This document shows positions 1 to 6,705 of a DNA stretch of 64,000 nt, in pieces. The translations under genes and the position numbers were made by a program. Position 1 is the stretch's first letter; each line of letters opens with the position of its first letter. A model generated the notes under the pieces. That model was not told the DNA's origin and did not search any database. It saw nothing but the letters and a program-made list of their open reading frames with translations. This stretch comes from Dryocola clanedunensis_A (lineage in GTDB: Bacteria > Pseudomonadota > Gammaproteobacteria > Enterobacterales > Enterobacteriaceae). The DNA lies in assembly GCA_038405435.1 (NCBI GenBank), contig JBBYHZ010000001.1; one strand, given 5' to 3'.

Positions 1-493
1 TCTTCAGCGAGACCAGGCCAGAGGCGTCGTTCATCAGCGCCTCGCCCTGCAATATCCCCATGATTTTCTTTGGGATACGCCCTTCGCCGACAATGCCCGA
101 CAGCGCCACGGCATCCGTTGGCGACAGCACCGCCGCCAGCGCAAAGGCCGGGATCAGCGGAATGCCCGGTACGAGGTAGTAAATCAGGAAGCCAATGCCG
201 ACCACGGTGACCAGCACCAGTACCAGCGCCAGGCCGATTATTTCCCGCCCGTGGTTCAGAAACTCGTGGGTTGGCGTCTTCCAGCCGTCCGCAAACAGCA
301 GCGGCGGAATGAACAGCACGAGGAACAGCTCGGGGTTGAAATCGACGTGCAAACCGAAGTGGGGCCAGGCCAGTACCGCACCAATGGCGATTTGCATTAA
401 CGGCAGCGGGATCTGGAACGGCAGCATACGCGTCGCGACCCCGGAGAGTGAAACCACAAGGGTCATGATGAGAATGGTAAAGAAAATTTCCAT
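1..493 (-). CDS. yjcE: Na+/H+ antiporter YjcE, N-terminal part (runs off the window)
   Basis: CPA1-family sodium/proton exchanger of the inner membrane. Only about the first 164 residues are present, because the gene continues past position 1. The protein begins MEIFFTILIM and consists of hydrophobic segments; the family stretch ALAAVLSPTDAVALSGIVGEG, which contains the ion-binding Thr-Asp pair, is visible near the cut. The match to E. coli YjcE is close to residue for residue. ATG at 493 is the natural start. It follows ghxP on the same strand with a 149-bp gap, as in E. coli. Identification is firm; the physiological ion is inferred from the family. Confidence 0.93.
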   Translation of the reverse strand, partial: MEIFFTILIMTLVVSLSGVATRMLPFQIPLPLMQIAIGAVLAWPHFGLHVDFNPELFLVLFIPPLLFADGWKTPTHEFLNHGREIIGLALVLVLVTVVGIGFLIYYLVPGIPLIPAFALAAVLSPTDAVALSGIVGEGRIPKKIMGILQGEALMNDASGLVSLK

Positions 494-607
494 GCTTTCC
501 TTCAGTTCGGTGTGTTGTGAAGCCCTTTTTTCAGGAGGTTGCTCCCATAATAGAACAACTTTCTACACCGGAAGGAAACAGGAAATGCCTTGAAGGAAAA
601 GAAGCGT

Positions 608-630
608 GCGGGTTACAGGACGTAACCCGC
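608..630 (-). terminator. Possible terminator hairpin downstream of ghxP
   Basis: Perfect 9-bp stem GCGGGTTAC/GTAACCCGC with a 5-base loop, 13 bases past the ghxP stop. On the minus strand it is followed by a T-rich but interrupted tract, so it may be only a moderate Rho-independent terminator. Confidence 0.5.
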
Positions 631-642
631 AAGAGATAAGAG

Positions 643-1992
643 CTAGATTGCCCAGCCGCCCGCGTAGAACGCTACCAGCGCAATCGCGATTACTACCGTG
701 CCGATGTTCAGCTTGCGCCATTCACCGGAGACCAGACGGCCAATCACCAGCGTGGCGAAGCCGATCATGATGCCGGTAACGATGTTACAGGTCAGCACGA
801 TGAACACCGCGGTGATCAGGCCAGCCATCGCATCCACAAAGTCAGCAAAGTCGATTTTCGCCACGTTGCTCAGCATCAGCAGGCCGACGTACATCAGCGC
901 AGGCGCGGTTGCGTAGGCAGGCACCAGGTATGACAGGGGGGAGAGGAACAGGATCAGCAGGAACAGCACGCCAACGGTGATGGCCGTCAGGCCCGTTTTG
1001 CCGCCCGCTGCCGTACCCGCCGCGGACTCAATGTAAACCGCCGCAGGGGCTGCGCCCACAAGGCCGGAGAACACGCTGCTCAGGGAGTCGGTGGTCAGCG
1101 CTTTGCCGCCGTCAATGATCTGCCCGTCTTTATCCAGCAGGTTCGCCTGACCGGCTACCGCGCGGATAGTCCCGGTGGCATCGAACACCGCCGTCATCAC
1201 CAGCGCCAGTACGCTCGGCAGTACGACGGGATTCAGCGCGCCCATAATATCCAGGCTGCCGATCAGCGAATGGCCGGACTCATCTTTCAGCGACGGCATG
1301 GCGAAAATGCCGGAGAAGTGCACGGTTGGATCGAAGATCAGGCCAACGACGGAAACGCCGATAATGGTCAGCAGAATGCCGCCGGGGACTTTTAATTTCT
1401 CAAGGCCGATAATAACGGCCAGGCCAATCAGCGACATGATCACCGGGAAGCTGGCGAAGTTGCCCAGGGCAACCGGCAGGCCTTCCAGCGGGTTCTTAAC
1501 CACCAGGCCCACGCCGTTGGCGGCAATCAGCAGCAGGAACAGGCCGATACCGATGCCGGTGCCGTGCGCCACGCCCATCGGCAGGTTGCGCAAAATCCAG
1601 CTGCGGATGCCGGTGGCGGAGATAATGGTAAACAGCACGCCCATCAGGAACACCGCGCCTAAGGCAACGGGAACGCTGATGTGCTGGCCGAGCACCAGGC
1701 TAAACGCGGTAAAGGCGGTCAGCGAGATGGCACAGCCGATAGCCAGCGGCAGGTTCGCCCACAGGCCCATAACCAGCGAGCCAACGCCCGCGACCAGACA
1801 GGTTGCCACAAAGACCGCTGCCGGCGGGAAACCCGCTTTGCCCAGCATGCCCGGTACAACAATGACGGAATAGACCATCGCGAGGAAGGTAGTCAGCCCG
1901 GCCACGACTTCCTGACGAACGGTGCTGCCACGTGCAGATATTTTGAACCAGGCGTCAAGACCGCCGGTCGCACGCGGTGAAGGAGTAGACAT
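643..1992 (-). CDS. ghxP: Guanine/hypoxanthine permease GhxP
   Basis: High-affinity proton-driven guanine and hypoxanthine importer of the inner membrane, AzgA-like branch of the NCS2 (NAT) family. The 449 residues equal the E. coli length and are almost identical to YjcD/GhxP. The N-terminus MSTPSPRATGGLDAWFKISARGS precedes about a dozen membrane segments. The motif NLPLAIGCAISLTAF, a substrate-site segment (FDATGTIRAVAGQANLLD) and AAGTAAGGKTGLTAI are all present. ATG at 1992 is preceded by AGGGGA. The 349-bp upstream gap carries a PurR-like site, which fits purine repression. Function is transferred from the E. coli ortholog. Confidence 0.96.
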   Translation of the reverse strand: MSTPSPRATGGLDAWFKISARGSTVRQEVVAGLTTFLAMVYSVIVVPGMLGKAGFPPAAVFVATCLVAGVGSLVMGLWANLPLAIGCAISLTAFTAFSLVLGQHISVPVALGAVFLMGVLFTIISATGIRSWILRNLPMGVAHGTGIGIGLFLLLIAANGVGLVVKNPLEGLPVALGNFASFPVIMSLIGLAVIIGLEKLKVPGGILLTIIGVSVVGLIFDPTVHFSGIFAMPSLKDESGHSLIGSLDIMGALNPVVLPSVLALVMTAVFDATGTIRAVAGQANLLDKDGQIIDGGKALTTDSLSSVFSGLVGAAPAAVYIESAAGTAAGGKTGLTAITVGVLFLLILFLSPLSYLVPAYATAPALMYVGLLMLSNVAKIDFADFVDAMAGLITAVFIVLTCNIVTGIMIGFATLVIGRLVSGEWRKLNIGTVVIAIALVAFYAGGWAI

Positions 1993-2341
1993 AGTGAAAA
2001 ATCCCCTGAGATTTTTATGATTACGTTGTTACACGTGACGGACTTCCCGCTGCCGATTAAACATCTAATCCCTGGCCGTGATTGCGACAAAATGGGGCGT
2101 CGCAAAATAGCAAACGTTTAACTCCACGTGTAAAAACTGTGCGTCAAATTGAAGGCAAACGATTATCCGGTCTTCTTGAGTGGATTTTCAACCGAACTTT
2201 CTCGCTTTTTGCTGAAAATCGCGCTGGGCGAACAAATTATCGCCACGTCGTGCGCAAACGATATCGTCGATGCGCAATTTCGCAACAATACTGCAAGATA
2301 CCGATAATGTTTTTCACTGACTCATAGGATTTCTGAATAGG
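1993..2341 (-). promoter_or_regulatory. ghxP upstream region with a PurR-like operator and an inverted repeat
   Basis: This 349-bp gap has no credible gene. GCAAACGTTT at 2110-2119 matches the core of the PurR operator (11 of 16 bases over 2108-2123). Two more CAAACG cores lie near 2155 and 2255. TTACACGTG (2029-2037) and CACGTGTAA (2125-2133) form a 9-bp inverted repeat around the operator. I see no purine-riboswitch core. PurR control is inference. Confidence 0.4.
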
Positions 2342-3010
2342 TTAGCCGCCCGGGATGCCGAAGGGTCCGCCCTGGGTAATGGCACGTTGCCATGCCGGAC
2401 GCTGCTGCGCATTTTTCAGCCATGCCTGGAGATTTGGCAGATCGTTAAGCCCCCCTCTTTCCAGCAGGGCGATAACCGGGAAAATCATCTGGATATCCGC
2501 CGCGCTGAAAGCCTGCCCGGCAAACCAGGGGGAAGTGCCGAGATAGTTTTCAATAAACCGGGCGTGCGTAAGGATCTGCTTATTAAGATAGGCCTTCTGC
2601 ACGCCCTGCCCCAGCACATTACCTACCGGGCGCAGCAGCCAGGGCACGGGAGCCTTCCCAAGGCTGCTGAAGACCAGCTTCATCATCAAAAGCGGCATCA
2701 GCGATCCTTCGGCATAGTGCAGCCAGAAGCGGTATTGCAGCCTGTCCTGCGCGGCGATGGGCTTCAGGCGGCTTTCGGGATCGTAGGTCTCCTGGAGATA
2801 TTCAAGAATGGCGCCGGACTCCACCAGCACATTGCCGTTGTCCTCCACCACCGGAGATTTGCCCAGCGGATGCACTTTTTTGAGCGACTCGGGCGCCAGC
2901 ATGGTGGGTTCACGCTGGTAACGCACGATCTCGTAGGGCTGCTCAAGTTCTTCAAGCATCCACAGCACGCGCTGCGAGCGGGAGTTGTTCAGGTGATGGA
3001 CGAGGATCAT
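2342..3010 (-). CDS. Glutathione S-transferase family protein
   Basis: Cytosolic GST-fold protein of 222 residues. An N-terminal thioredoxin-like domain (about 1-80) carries SRSQRVLWMLEE, the cis-proline segment GKSPVVED and the glutathione-contact ESGAILEYL. A helical C-terminal domain (about 85-210) carries the N-capping-box-like segment FSAADIQMIFPV. The likely catalytic residue is Ser9 or Ser11 rather than Cys or Tyr. Substrate unknown. It lies between ghxP and SraL/soxR, where E. coli K-12 has no gene. A role in detoxifying electrophiles or peroxides would fit the neighbouring redox regulators but is not shown. ATG at 3010 follows AAAAGGTTAGCCC. Confidence 0.85.
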   Translation of the reverse strand: MILVHHLNNSRSQRVLWMLEELEQPYEIVRYQREPTMLAPESLKKVHPLGKSPVVEDNGNVLVESGAILEYLQETYDPESRLKPIAAQDRLQYRFWLHYAEGSLMPLLMMKLVFSSLGKAPVPWLLRPVGNVLGQGVQKAYLNKQILTHARFIENYLGTSPWFAGQAFSAADIQMIFPVIALLERGGLNDLPNLQAWLKNAQQRPAWQRAITQGGPFGIPGG

Positions 3011-3102
3011 GGGCTAACCTTTTGTTTTCTGGGATGGGATAACTATAGGAAACGCTGCGTAAAACGGGGAATAAAAATCGCTCAAAAAACACACAATTTT
3101 TC

Positions 3103-3130
3103 TTGCTTACTCGCCAGCGGGTTCTACACT
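3103..3130 (+). promoter_or_regulatory. SraL promoter, sigma-S type
   Basis: TTGCTT (3103-3108), 16-bp spacer, and TCTACACTTAA with TACACT at 3125-3130. The C before the -10 box and the TAA after it match the sigma-S extended -10 consensus, as known for E. coli and Salmonella sraL. Confidence 0.75.
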
Positions 3131-3136
3131 TAAGTT

Positions 3137-3278
3137 ATCGGCGCAATCCGGAACCTCCTGAGAACCTGTAATTGAGGGGCGCTGACGTCGGGGGAAACCC
3201 TCCTTGCGAAAAGCGGGATAGATCGAAAGACAAAGACCGGGAACAAACTAAAGCGCCGAAGTCGGGCGCTTTAGTTTT
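3137..3278 (+). ncRNA. sraL: Small regulatory RNA SraL (RyjA)
   Basis: Hfq-type trans-acting sRNA, induced by sigma-S in stationary phase; in Salmonella it represses tig (trigger factor) and protects rho mRNA. Evidence is position (between soxR and ghxP, opposite strand to both), a sigma-S promoter ending 6-7 bases upstream, an estimated length of about 142 nt against the known ~140 nt, and a strong terminator. The body includes GAACCTCCTGAGAACCTG, which I remember as part of the E. coli sequence. The 5' end is estimated from the promoter. Here a GST gene lies on its upstream side, instead of ghxP directly. Confidence 0.82.
3248..3278 (+). terminator. Terminator of SraL, possibly also of soxR
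   Basis: Stem CTAAAGCGCC/GGCGCTTTAG (3248-3257 with 3265-3274) followed by TTTT on the plus strand. The symmetric A/T flanks give TTTGTT on the minus strand, so it may also stop soxR transcripts arriving from the right. Confidence 0.85.
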
Positions 3279-3295
3279 GGGCTGAAATGTGGCGC

Positions 3296-3325
3296 AGCCC
3301 GGCTAAGCGCAGCGTCATCCGGCAA
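3296..3325. repeat. REP element downstream of soxR
   Basis: GGCTAAGCGCAGCGTCATCC with flanking CCCG/CGGC, the core of the enterobacterial REP (PU) palindrome. It lies just past the soxR stop. Confidence 0.7.
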
Positions 3326-3343
3326 TTCAAACCGGGCTTTATC

Positions 3344-3799
3344 CTAATCCTCCAGCAGGCGCGCGCCCGTTCCCTGCTCGCCCAGCCTGTCCCCCGGGTT
3401 ACGCAAAGGACAGTCCGCGCCGGACAAACAGCCGCAGCCGATACAGCCGTCCAGCTCATCCCTTAATGCGGTTAGCGTATGAATCCGGCGATCCAGCTCC
3501 TCGCGCCACAGGGACGAAAGCTTCTTCCAGTCATTCTTATTGATGGAATGCCCGTCCGGCAACACGCCGAACGCTTCGCCAATCGTCGCCAGCGGAATGC
3601 CGATGCGCTGGGCAATTTTAATGATCGCCACTGTCCGCAGCACGTCGCGGGCGTAGCGCCGCTGGTTTCCGCTATTGCGCGAACTCTTGATCAGTCCCTT
3701 ACTTTCGTAAAAGTGCAGCGCCGAAACGGCCACGCCGGTGCGCTTCGCCACTTCACCCGGTGACAGCAGGGATTTAAAACGGGGGGCTCTCTTTTCCAA
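3344..3799 (-). CDS. soxR: Redox-sensing transcriptional activator SoxR
   Basis: MerR-family dimer that senses redox-cycling drugs and nitric oxide through a [2Fe-2S] cluster and then activates soxS. The 151 residues contain a winged helix-turn-helix at 13-40 (SPGEVAKRTGVAVSALHFYE), a dimerisation helix around 90-118, and the cluster motif CIGCGCLSGADC with Cys119, Cys122, Cys124 and Cys130, exactly the E. coli numbering. It is divergent from soxS, with the SoxR operator in the 86-bp gap. The E. coli protein is 154 residues, so this is full length. Cytoplasmic, DNA bound. Confidence 0.97.
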   Translation of the reverse strand: MEKRAPRFKSLLSPGEVAKRTGVAVSALHFYESKGLIKSSRNSGNQRRYARDVLRTVAIIKIAQRIGIPLATIGEAFGVLPDGHSINKNDWKKLSSLWREELDRRIHTLTALRDELDGCIGCGCLSGADCPLRNPGDRLGEQGTGARLLED

Positions 3800-3806
3800 A
3801 ATGCGC

Positions 3807-3837
3807 TTTACCTCAAGTTAACTTGAGGAATTATACT
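3807..3837 (+). promoter_or_regulatory. SoxR-controlled soxS promoter
   Basis: Perfect 18-bp palindrome CCTCAAGTTAACTTGAGG at 3811-3828, lying between -35 TTTACC (3807-3812) and -10 TATACT (3832-3837). The 19-bp spacer is the overlong spacer typical of MerR-family promoters, which oxidised SoxR corrects by distorting the DNA. Confidence 0.95.
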
Positions 3838-3885
3838 CCCTGCCAGTTAACCCTGCTAATCGATAACGTTGATTAAGGAAGGCCC

Positions 3886-4209
3886 ATGGCACACCAGGAC
3901 ATCATTTATACCCTGACTGAATGGATTGATGAGCATATCGACCAGCCGCTGAACATCGATGTGGTGGCGAAGAAATCGGGCTACTCCAAGTGGTATCTGC
4001 AAAGAATGTTCCGCGCCGTGATGCGCCAGACGCTGGGCGAGTACATTCGTCAGCGCCGCCTGCTGCTGGCCGCAAGAGAGCTGCGCTCCACCCAGCGGCC
4101 TATTTTTGATATCGCGATGGATTACGGCTACGTCTCCCAGCAAACCTTCTCACGCGTTTTCCGCCGGGAGTTTGACCGTACGCCGACGGACTACCGCCAC
4201 CACGCCTGA
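3886..4209 (+). CDS. soxS: Superoxide response transcriptional activator SoxS
   Basis: AraC/XylS-family single-domain activator (107 residues, same as E. coli) that switches on sodA, zwf, nfo, micF, acrAB and related genes. Two helix-turn-helix motifs are visible: IDVVAKKSGYSKWYLQRMF (about 25-43) and IFDIAMDYGYVSQQTFSRVF (about 74-93). The protein ends in the family tail RTPTDYRHH. ATG at 3886 is preceded by AAGGAAGG. It is transcribed away from soxR and controlled by oxidised SoxR; Lon turnover is known from E. coli. It is convergent with pdeC, whose stop lies just beyond it. Confidence 0.97.
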   Translation: MAHQDIIYTLTEWIDEHIDQPLNIDVVAKKSGYSKWYLQRMFRAVMRQTLGEYIRQRRLLLAARELRSTQRPIFDIAMDYGYVSQQTFSRVFRREFDRTPTDYRHHA

Positions 4210-4210
4210 A

Positions 4211-5806
4211 CTATCGGGCGGGGCTGGTTGGCAGCGGGGTGTGCTGGCCTGCCAGCGCAAGCCAGTTAATAAAGTCATGCGGGGGCATCGCCTTTGCAAA
4301 GTGCCAGCCCTGGCAATACTGCACGCCGCGCGCCTGCAGCCAGTCAACCTGCTCCTGCGTTTCGACGCCTTCCGCAATGGTTTTCAGATCCAGACTGCGG
4401 GCCATATCAATAATATGTTCCGCAATGAGGTAGCAGGCCTTATCGGTGGTGAGATTATCGATAAAAGATTTATCAATCTTCAGGATATCCACGTTTAAAA
4501 ACTGCAGATTATGCAGGTTGGAATAGCCCGTTCCGAAATCGTCGATGGCAATTTCAAACCCCGCCTGCCGGAAGGCCTGAATGACCGGCCTGGTTTTTGG
4601 CACGTCGATAAAGCCCCGCTCGGTTACCTCAACCTTTATCTGGTGGGCTTTCACGCCGTACTGCTCGATTTTCTCCTCCAGCACCGACACCAGGCGCGGG
4701 CAGTGGAAATCCGTGGCGGACAAATTAACGGATACGTAAAGCTCCGGATGAATCGCCAGAAATTCCCCAAGATCGTTGAACAGAGCGTCCACCACGTAAT
4801 CCGAAATTCGCTGAATCAGCCCCTCCGCCTCGGCCAGCGGAATAAAGCTGGCGGGGCTAACGGACTGGCCGCTGTAATTTACCCAGCGCAGCAGGGCCTC
4901 TGCGCCGACGCATCTCCCTGACTGAATATCAATAATGGGCTGGTAGTGCAGCTTTAGCTGATTTTTCTCAATCGCGCGAATCAGCAGACGTCGGGGAGAA
5001 TTAAGCTGCTGGCGAGTGCGCGACCACATCAGCAGAAGAATAATGCTGCAGATCACCCCCAGCGGCACGGTCAGCGTCAGCTGGTGAAACCACTCTTTAT
5101 TGAAGCGCTCGCCGGACGTGGAGACGATGACCGCGATGGGCCGCCGCCGGGACTTTTCAACGGCGTAAACCCGATCATTATCCGTAAAGTATTTTTCGTT
5201 ACCTAGAATAAACTGGTGCAAACGCTGCTTGTTTACCTGTTCGCTTAACGAGAAAAACTCTTTGGTGACAGTATCATAGACGCCATAATCCAGCGTGCGG
5301 TCATCTGACATGACGTCGGTGTAGGCCCGGGGATTAACCAGCGCAATATAATTCCCCCGCTGCATGTAAGTCATTTTATGGTCAGCAAAAAAGGGCGTGT
5401 CCAGATAATAGTAAATCGACACGTTTGGCTTACGGGTATAATTCGGTTTTGGCGCAGTGAACGGCACCGGAGGCTTATAAGCGGTGGAGCATAAAAATTC
5501 ATTGCCCCTGCTGTAAATCACATCTTCGACATAAAGTTTGCTGCGCGCGATATCCAGCATTTTCTGCATATGCTTTGGGCTGCAAACCTGCCCGGAATAC
5601 TGCCCTGCCTCCGCCTGTGCAGAAGCGACCTGCTGGATAACAAGCTCTGTTTTTTCGATCGCTAATTGCGCAAAAGAGCGTAGATGCTGCCTTGTCTCAG
5701 ATGCAGCGCGAACGTGCGCAAAATACACAGCCAGCATAACGGGCAAAAACACCGTTAGCATCAGCCCCGCCGTCCGAAATATACGCAGGCTCATCCGTCT
5801 TGTCAT
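4211..5806 (-). CDS. pdeC: Cyclic-di-GMP phosphodiesterase PdeC (CSS-motif, EAL)
   Basis: Inner-membrane c-di-GMP phosphodiesterase of 531 residues. Order: membrane segment at about 13-30; periplasmic CSS domain with Cys75 and Cys106 (FLCSTAY), the DsbA/B-controlled redox pair; second membrane segment at about 242-260; cytoplasmic EAL domain with EAL at 303-305, VSVNLSA, EVTERGF, IDDFGTGYSNL and KIDKSF. All main metal and substrate motifs look intact, so an active enzyme is expected. In E. coli the free-thiol form is active and is processed to a soluble fragment by DegP/DegQ. It sits beside soxS, as in E. coli. A perfect palindrome lies upstream. Confidence 0.95.
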   Translation of the reverse strand: MTRRMSLRIFRTAGLMLTVFLPVMLAVYFAHVRAASETRQHLRSFAQLAIEKTELVIQQVASAQAEAGQYSGQVCSPKHMQKMLDIARSKLYVEDVIYSRGNEFLCSTAYKPPVPFTAPKPNYTRKPNVSIYYYLDTPFFADHKMTYMQRGNYIALVNPRAYTDVMSDDRTLDYGVYDTVTKEFFSLSEQVNKQRLHQFILGNEKYFTDNDRVYAVEKSRRRPIAVIVSTSGERFNKEWFHQLTLTVPLGVICSIILLLMWSRTRQQLNSPRRLLIRAIEKNQLKLHYQPIIDIQSGRCVGAEALLRWVNYSGQSVSPASFIPLAEAEGLIQRISDYVVDALFNDLGEFLAIHPELYVSVNLSATDFHCPRLVSVLEEKIEQYGVKAHQIKVEVTERGFIDVPKTRPVIQAFRQAGFEIAIDDFGTGYSNLHNLQFLNVDILKIDKSFIDNLTTDKACYLIAEHIIDMARSLDLKTIAEGVETQEQVDWLQARGVQYCQGWHFAKAMPPHDFINWLALAGQHTPLPTSPAR

Positions 5807-5878
5807 GGTGGTCTCATGTCCCTGCTATTACCGCCCTTTACCCTTAACCGGAACACTCCCGCAATGTCTCGATTAAAT

Positions 5879-5896
5879 TGCATGAATATTCATGCA
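5879..5896. promoter_or_regulatory. Perfect 18-bp palindrome upstream of pdeC, unknown operator
   Basis: TGCATGAATATTCATGCA reads the same on both strands, 73 bp upstream of the pdeC start in an AT-rich stretch. The TGAAT/ATTCA arms resemble ArgR half-sites but have no 4-bp spacer, so ArgR is doubtful. Probably a dimeric regulator site. Confidence 0.45.
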
Positions 5897-6326
5897 TAAG
5901 CAACAGGCGTTTTTTCCTTACTGACAAAGCTTAGAGCAAAATAAGTCGTTACGTAGCGACGCCCAGGAATAACCGGCGATAAGTTTTAGCTTACGGCGTA
6001 AAAATGGGCATTATTTTAATTAAACCAGCAGCGAATAAACCATTAACTGAAATTAGTCCGTATTCCCGGAATTTGATCCCAGCGGCAAAATGACGGCGGC
6101 AGGCCCGCCATCGGGTAAGCCACTGTTTAAGCAAAACGTGTGAAAAACGCACAGCGCTTCTGGCGATTAAAAAAGCAAATGTGATATAGTTCACAACTTC
6201 GCTGCAAGCGTAATTTTGTTTACATTTTCTGCAACCACTCATACTGACGGTTCTGTTCTGCTCTCTGGCGCACCTCATGATGCGACACCGTTACAGGTAA
6301 TGAGTTTGCCTCTGAGGATCGGCTCC
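5897..6326. other. Intergenic region between pdeC and yjcB
   Basis: About 430 bp without a convincing gene. It is AT-rich around 5990-6060. The only clear signal is a CRP site at 6180-6195. A longer in-frame reading of yjcB from 6216 exists, but that extension is not conserved in my recollection of E. coli YjcB. Confidence 0.6.
6180..6195 (+). promoter_or_regulatory. CRP binding site upstream of yjcB
   Basis: TGTGATATAGTTCACA: both half-sites TGTGA and TCACA are perfect, with the correct 6-bp spacer. It lies about 130 bp upstream of the yjcB start, so cAMP-CRP control is likely. Confidence 0.8.
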
Positions 6327-6608
6327 ATGACTGCAATCACTACCGGCGTTTTACTTATGCGCTGGCCGTTAGTAAGTGCCGTGCTGATGTTTCTCGCCAG
6401 CACCCTGAATATTCAATTTCGAAAATCCGACTATGCGTTTTTAGCCGTCATCAGCAGCCTGCTGGGCATCGCCGCCGCGCTCTGGTTTGCCACCGGCCTG
6501 CTGGGCCTGACGTCGGCGGATTTCGCCGTGATGTGGTCGTCGTTTAAAGATGTGATGGTCGAGATTTCCAGCCACGCGCCGCCTGAATGGCCGATGGTGA
6601 TGACCTGA
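6327..6608 (+). CDS. yjcB: Small inner-membrane protein YjcB
   Basis: Uncharacterised membrane protein of 93 residues, clearly related to E. coli YjcB (shared MRWPLVSAVLMFLASTLNI-like first segment, then FAVISS, GLLG and the PPEWPMVMT tail). It has two or three hydrophobic segments at about 13-25, 40-60 and possibly 60-75. I chose ATG 6327 because it aligns with the E. coli start and has GAGGATC upstream; an in-frame reading from 6216 would add 37 residues without family support. Its neighbours ssb and pdeC are the same as in E. coli. No function is known. A CRP site upstream suggests catabolite control. Confidence 0.85.
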   Translation: MTAITTGVLLMRWPLVSAVLMFLASTLNIQFRKSDYAFLAVISSLLGIAAALWFATGLLGLTSADFAVMWSSFKDVMVEISSHAPPEWPMVMT

Positions 6609-6705
6609 TAAGCCGCTCCGGCAGCCGCCGTCATTGCGTGCTGATCTAAGGCGAAGTATTGCAGTTTGACTAGAATGAATAGATGAAAGCTATGGAGTCA
6701 GCTCC

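Noticed and set aside
2082..2327. 81-codon frame in the ghxP upstream gap
   Set aside because: Lies in a control region with operator-like sites; no features of a protein.
5879..5896. ArgR box for the palindrome upstream of pdeC
   Set aside because: The ArgR consensus needs four AT bases between its TGAAT and ATTCA arms; here the arms are fused with no spacer.
6216..6326. N-terminal extension of YjcB
   Set aside because: Not conserved in E. coli YjcB; an internal ATG with better context aligns with the family start.
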